Part shown: in pieces, positions 33,791-35,000 of the stretch | How positions within the stretch are numbered: the stretch's first letter is position 1 | How the letters are laid out: each line of letters begins with the position of its first letter | Origin: Neocallimastix lanati (nom. inval.) | Taxonomy: Eukaryota; Neocallimastigomycota; Neocallimastigomycetes; Neocallimastigales; Neocallimastigaceae | Length of the DNA: 35,000 nucleotides | NCBI GenBank assembly: GCA_016946835.1 | Contig: JACVTC010000041.1 | Coordinates: 1-35,000 of the forward strand | Direction of reading: 5' to 3' | Translations under genes and position numbers: made by a program | The notes under the pieces: generated by a model | Told to the model about the DNA's origin: nothing | Databases searched by the model: none | Seen by the model: only the letters and a program-made list of their open reading frames with translations

Positions 33791-33845
<55 letters not shown>

Positions 33846-33966
33846 ACCTATAAAAATAACAATATAAATAATAATATGACAATAACAAGAAAAAAAAATA
33901 GCAAAAAAAAAAAACATACTCAATATACATATCATACATATCATACACACTTGCAAAACAGAAAAA

Positions 33967-33997
<31 letters not shown>

Positions 33998-35000
33998 AAA
34001 TAAAATAAAATAAAATAAAACAAAAAAAAGGATTAAAAATATGTAAAAGCAACTAAAAAATTTTTTTTCTTTTAATTTTTAATCCTTATATATATATATA
34101 TTTATATGTATATGTATTTTTTTTTTTAATTTAATATTAAATAAAATAAATAACATCCTAATTTAAATATTAAAATAATAATAATAATAAAAATAAAAAA
34201 ATAAAATAAAAATAATGTAATAAAATATTACTTTATTATAATTATTTTCATTTTTAATTATATGCATACTATATATTTATTTATTTTTATTTTTTTTTTT
34301 TTTTTTTTTTTTTACTTTAATATTAATATATCTATTATTTATATATTTATTTATTTAATTTTAATTAATAACTAAGAGAGTTCAAAGTCAAAACTGATAA
34401 TAACAAAGAACTTCTATTTAATCCTTTCCAGTCCTTTTTAACATCACATTATATACTTTTACAGATGTTACTTTTTTTTTGTTTTTTGTTTTTTGTTTTT
34501 TGTTTTTTGTTTTTTGTTTTATTTTATTATTATTTATTAATTTATTTATTTTTTTTTATTTTTATTTTTATTTTTATTTCTTTTTCTTTTTCTTTTTCTT
34601 TTGGTTGAAGTAATTTCAGTTCCAATTCAATTATAATACCATTTTCTAAAAAAATTTTTTTTTAACAGCATTTTTATTGTATCACATTAACTTTATTTTT
34701 AATAAAATTTTATTTTTAATGCTTTTTAATAATTAATAAATAAGAATTAATAGTGCTGTATATTTGTTTTTCTCAGTCCAAAAAAAGAAATATTCAGTCC
34801 AAAAAAAATATTTTTAATAATAAATAATAATAAATAATTATTACAAATAACAATAATAATAAATAATTATAATAATATAACAAGAATAATAGATAATTAA
34901 ATAAGTAATAATAAAGGAATTCATTTTAATAATAATAATAATAATAATAATGATAATAATAATAATTGTTAAGAGTTATGAATTTATGGTTTATAATTAT
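33695..35000. other. Spacer downstream of the carboxypeptidase gene
   Basis: No firm gene. It contains a T(about 21)-A(about 34) palindrome at 33789-33844, a (TAAA)n tract near 33966-34000, a (GTTTTTT)n array near 34480-34520, a (TTTTTC)n array near 34578-34600, and two GC-richer pieces (34380-34470, 34600-34655) that might be terminal exons of a minus-strand gene. Two AGTCCAAAAAAA copies lie near 34776-34809. Confidence 0.55.
33789..33844. terminator. T-run/A-run palindrome, candidate 3' end signal
   Basis: A T run passes directly into a longer A run, about 95 bases after the carboxypeptidase stop. On either strand the RNA could fold back on itself. A role in transcript ending is inferred from position only. 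Confidence 0.3.

Noticed and set aside
33648-34052. Minus-strand Phe/Tyr-rich open frame after the carboxypeptidase gene
   Set aside because: It is built from T/A homopolymers and TTTA repeats and overlaps the last carboxypeptidase exon antisense.

Overview
This window is extremely AT-rich eukaryotic nuclear DNA with long A/T homopolymers, AAT microsatellites and an intron-rich protein gene. The best fit is an anaerobic gut fungus (Neocallimastigomycota). A Kex1-type carboxypeptidase interrupted by 17 introns, and the abundant Ty3/gypsy elements, argue against the other AT/Asn-rich candidate, Dictyostelium. The taxon is inferred, not proven.

Positions 1-26404 are a retrotransposon nest. Element E1 (18-8013, minus strand) is a full-length Ty3/gypsy element with 839/848-bp LTRs and 5-bp AAAAA target duplications. 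It sits inside the 5' LTR of E2 (1-17 plus 8014-13015, plus strand). E2 is a chromodomain element whose single 812-codon ORF has lost reverse transcriptase, RNase H and half of integrase by an in-frame deletion. E2 in turn sits inside the pol gene of E3, whose distal part runs from 13016 to about 17499. E4 (about 17500-26395, plus) follows. It is an E1/E3 relative broken by a solo LTR inserted in its RT domain, by several stops, and by a SINE-like retroposed RNA that duplicated its polypurine tract. E1, E3 and E4 form one lineage: separate gag and pol, CCHC Gag, a protease with an unusual Asp-Ser/Ala-Cys motif, and no chromodomain. E2 is a different, chromoviral lineage.

The non-coding parts hold most of the unexplained structure. 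E1 and E2 share a 40-nt identical leader motif despite belonging to different lineages. The E1 leader has tandem hairpin repeats. The two diverged E2 LTRs both carry a tRNA-like block with A/B boxes and compensatory stem changes, plus a conserved R-U5 stem. E1 landed just upstream of the tRNA-like block.

From 26405 to 29104 there is AT-rich spacer with one GC-richer island and a long hairpin. From 29105 to 33694 lies the only host gene that I can support, a Kex1-like serine carboxypeptidase of 547 codons in 18 exons, including 10-nt and 6-nt microexons that split the oxyanion-hole motif. From 33695 to the end is spacer with a T/A palindrome and possible terminal exons of a convergent minus-strand gene.
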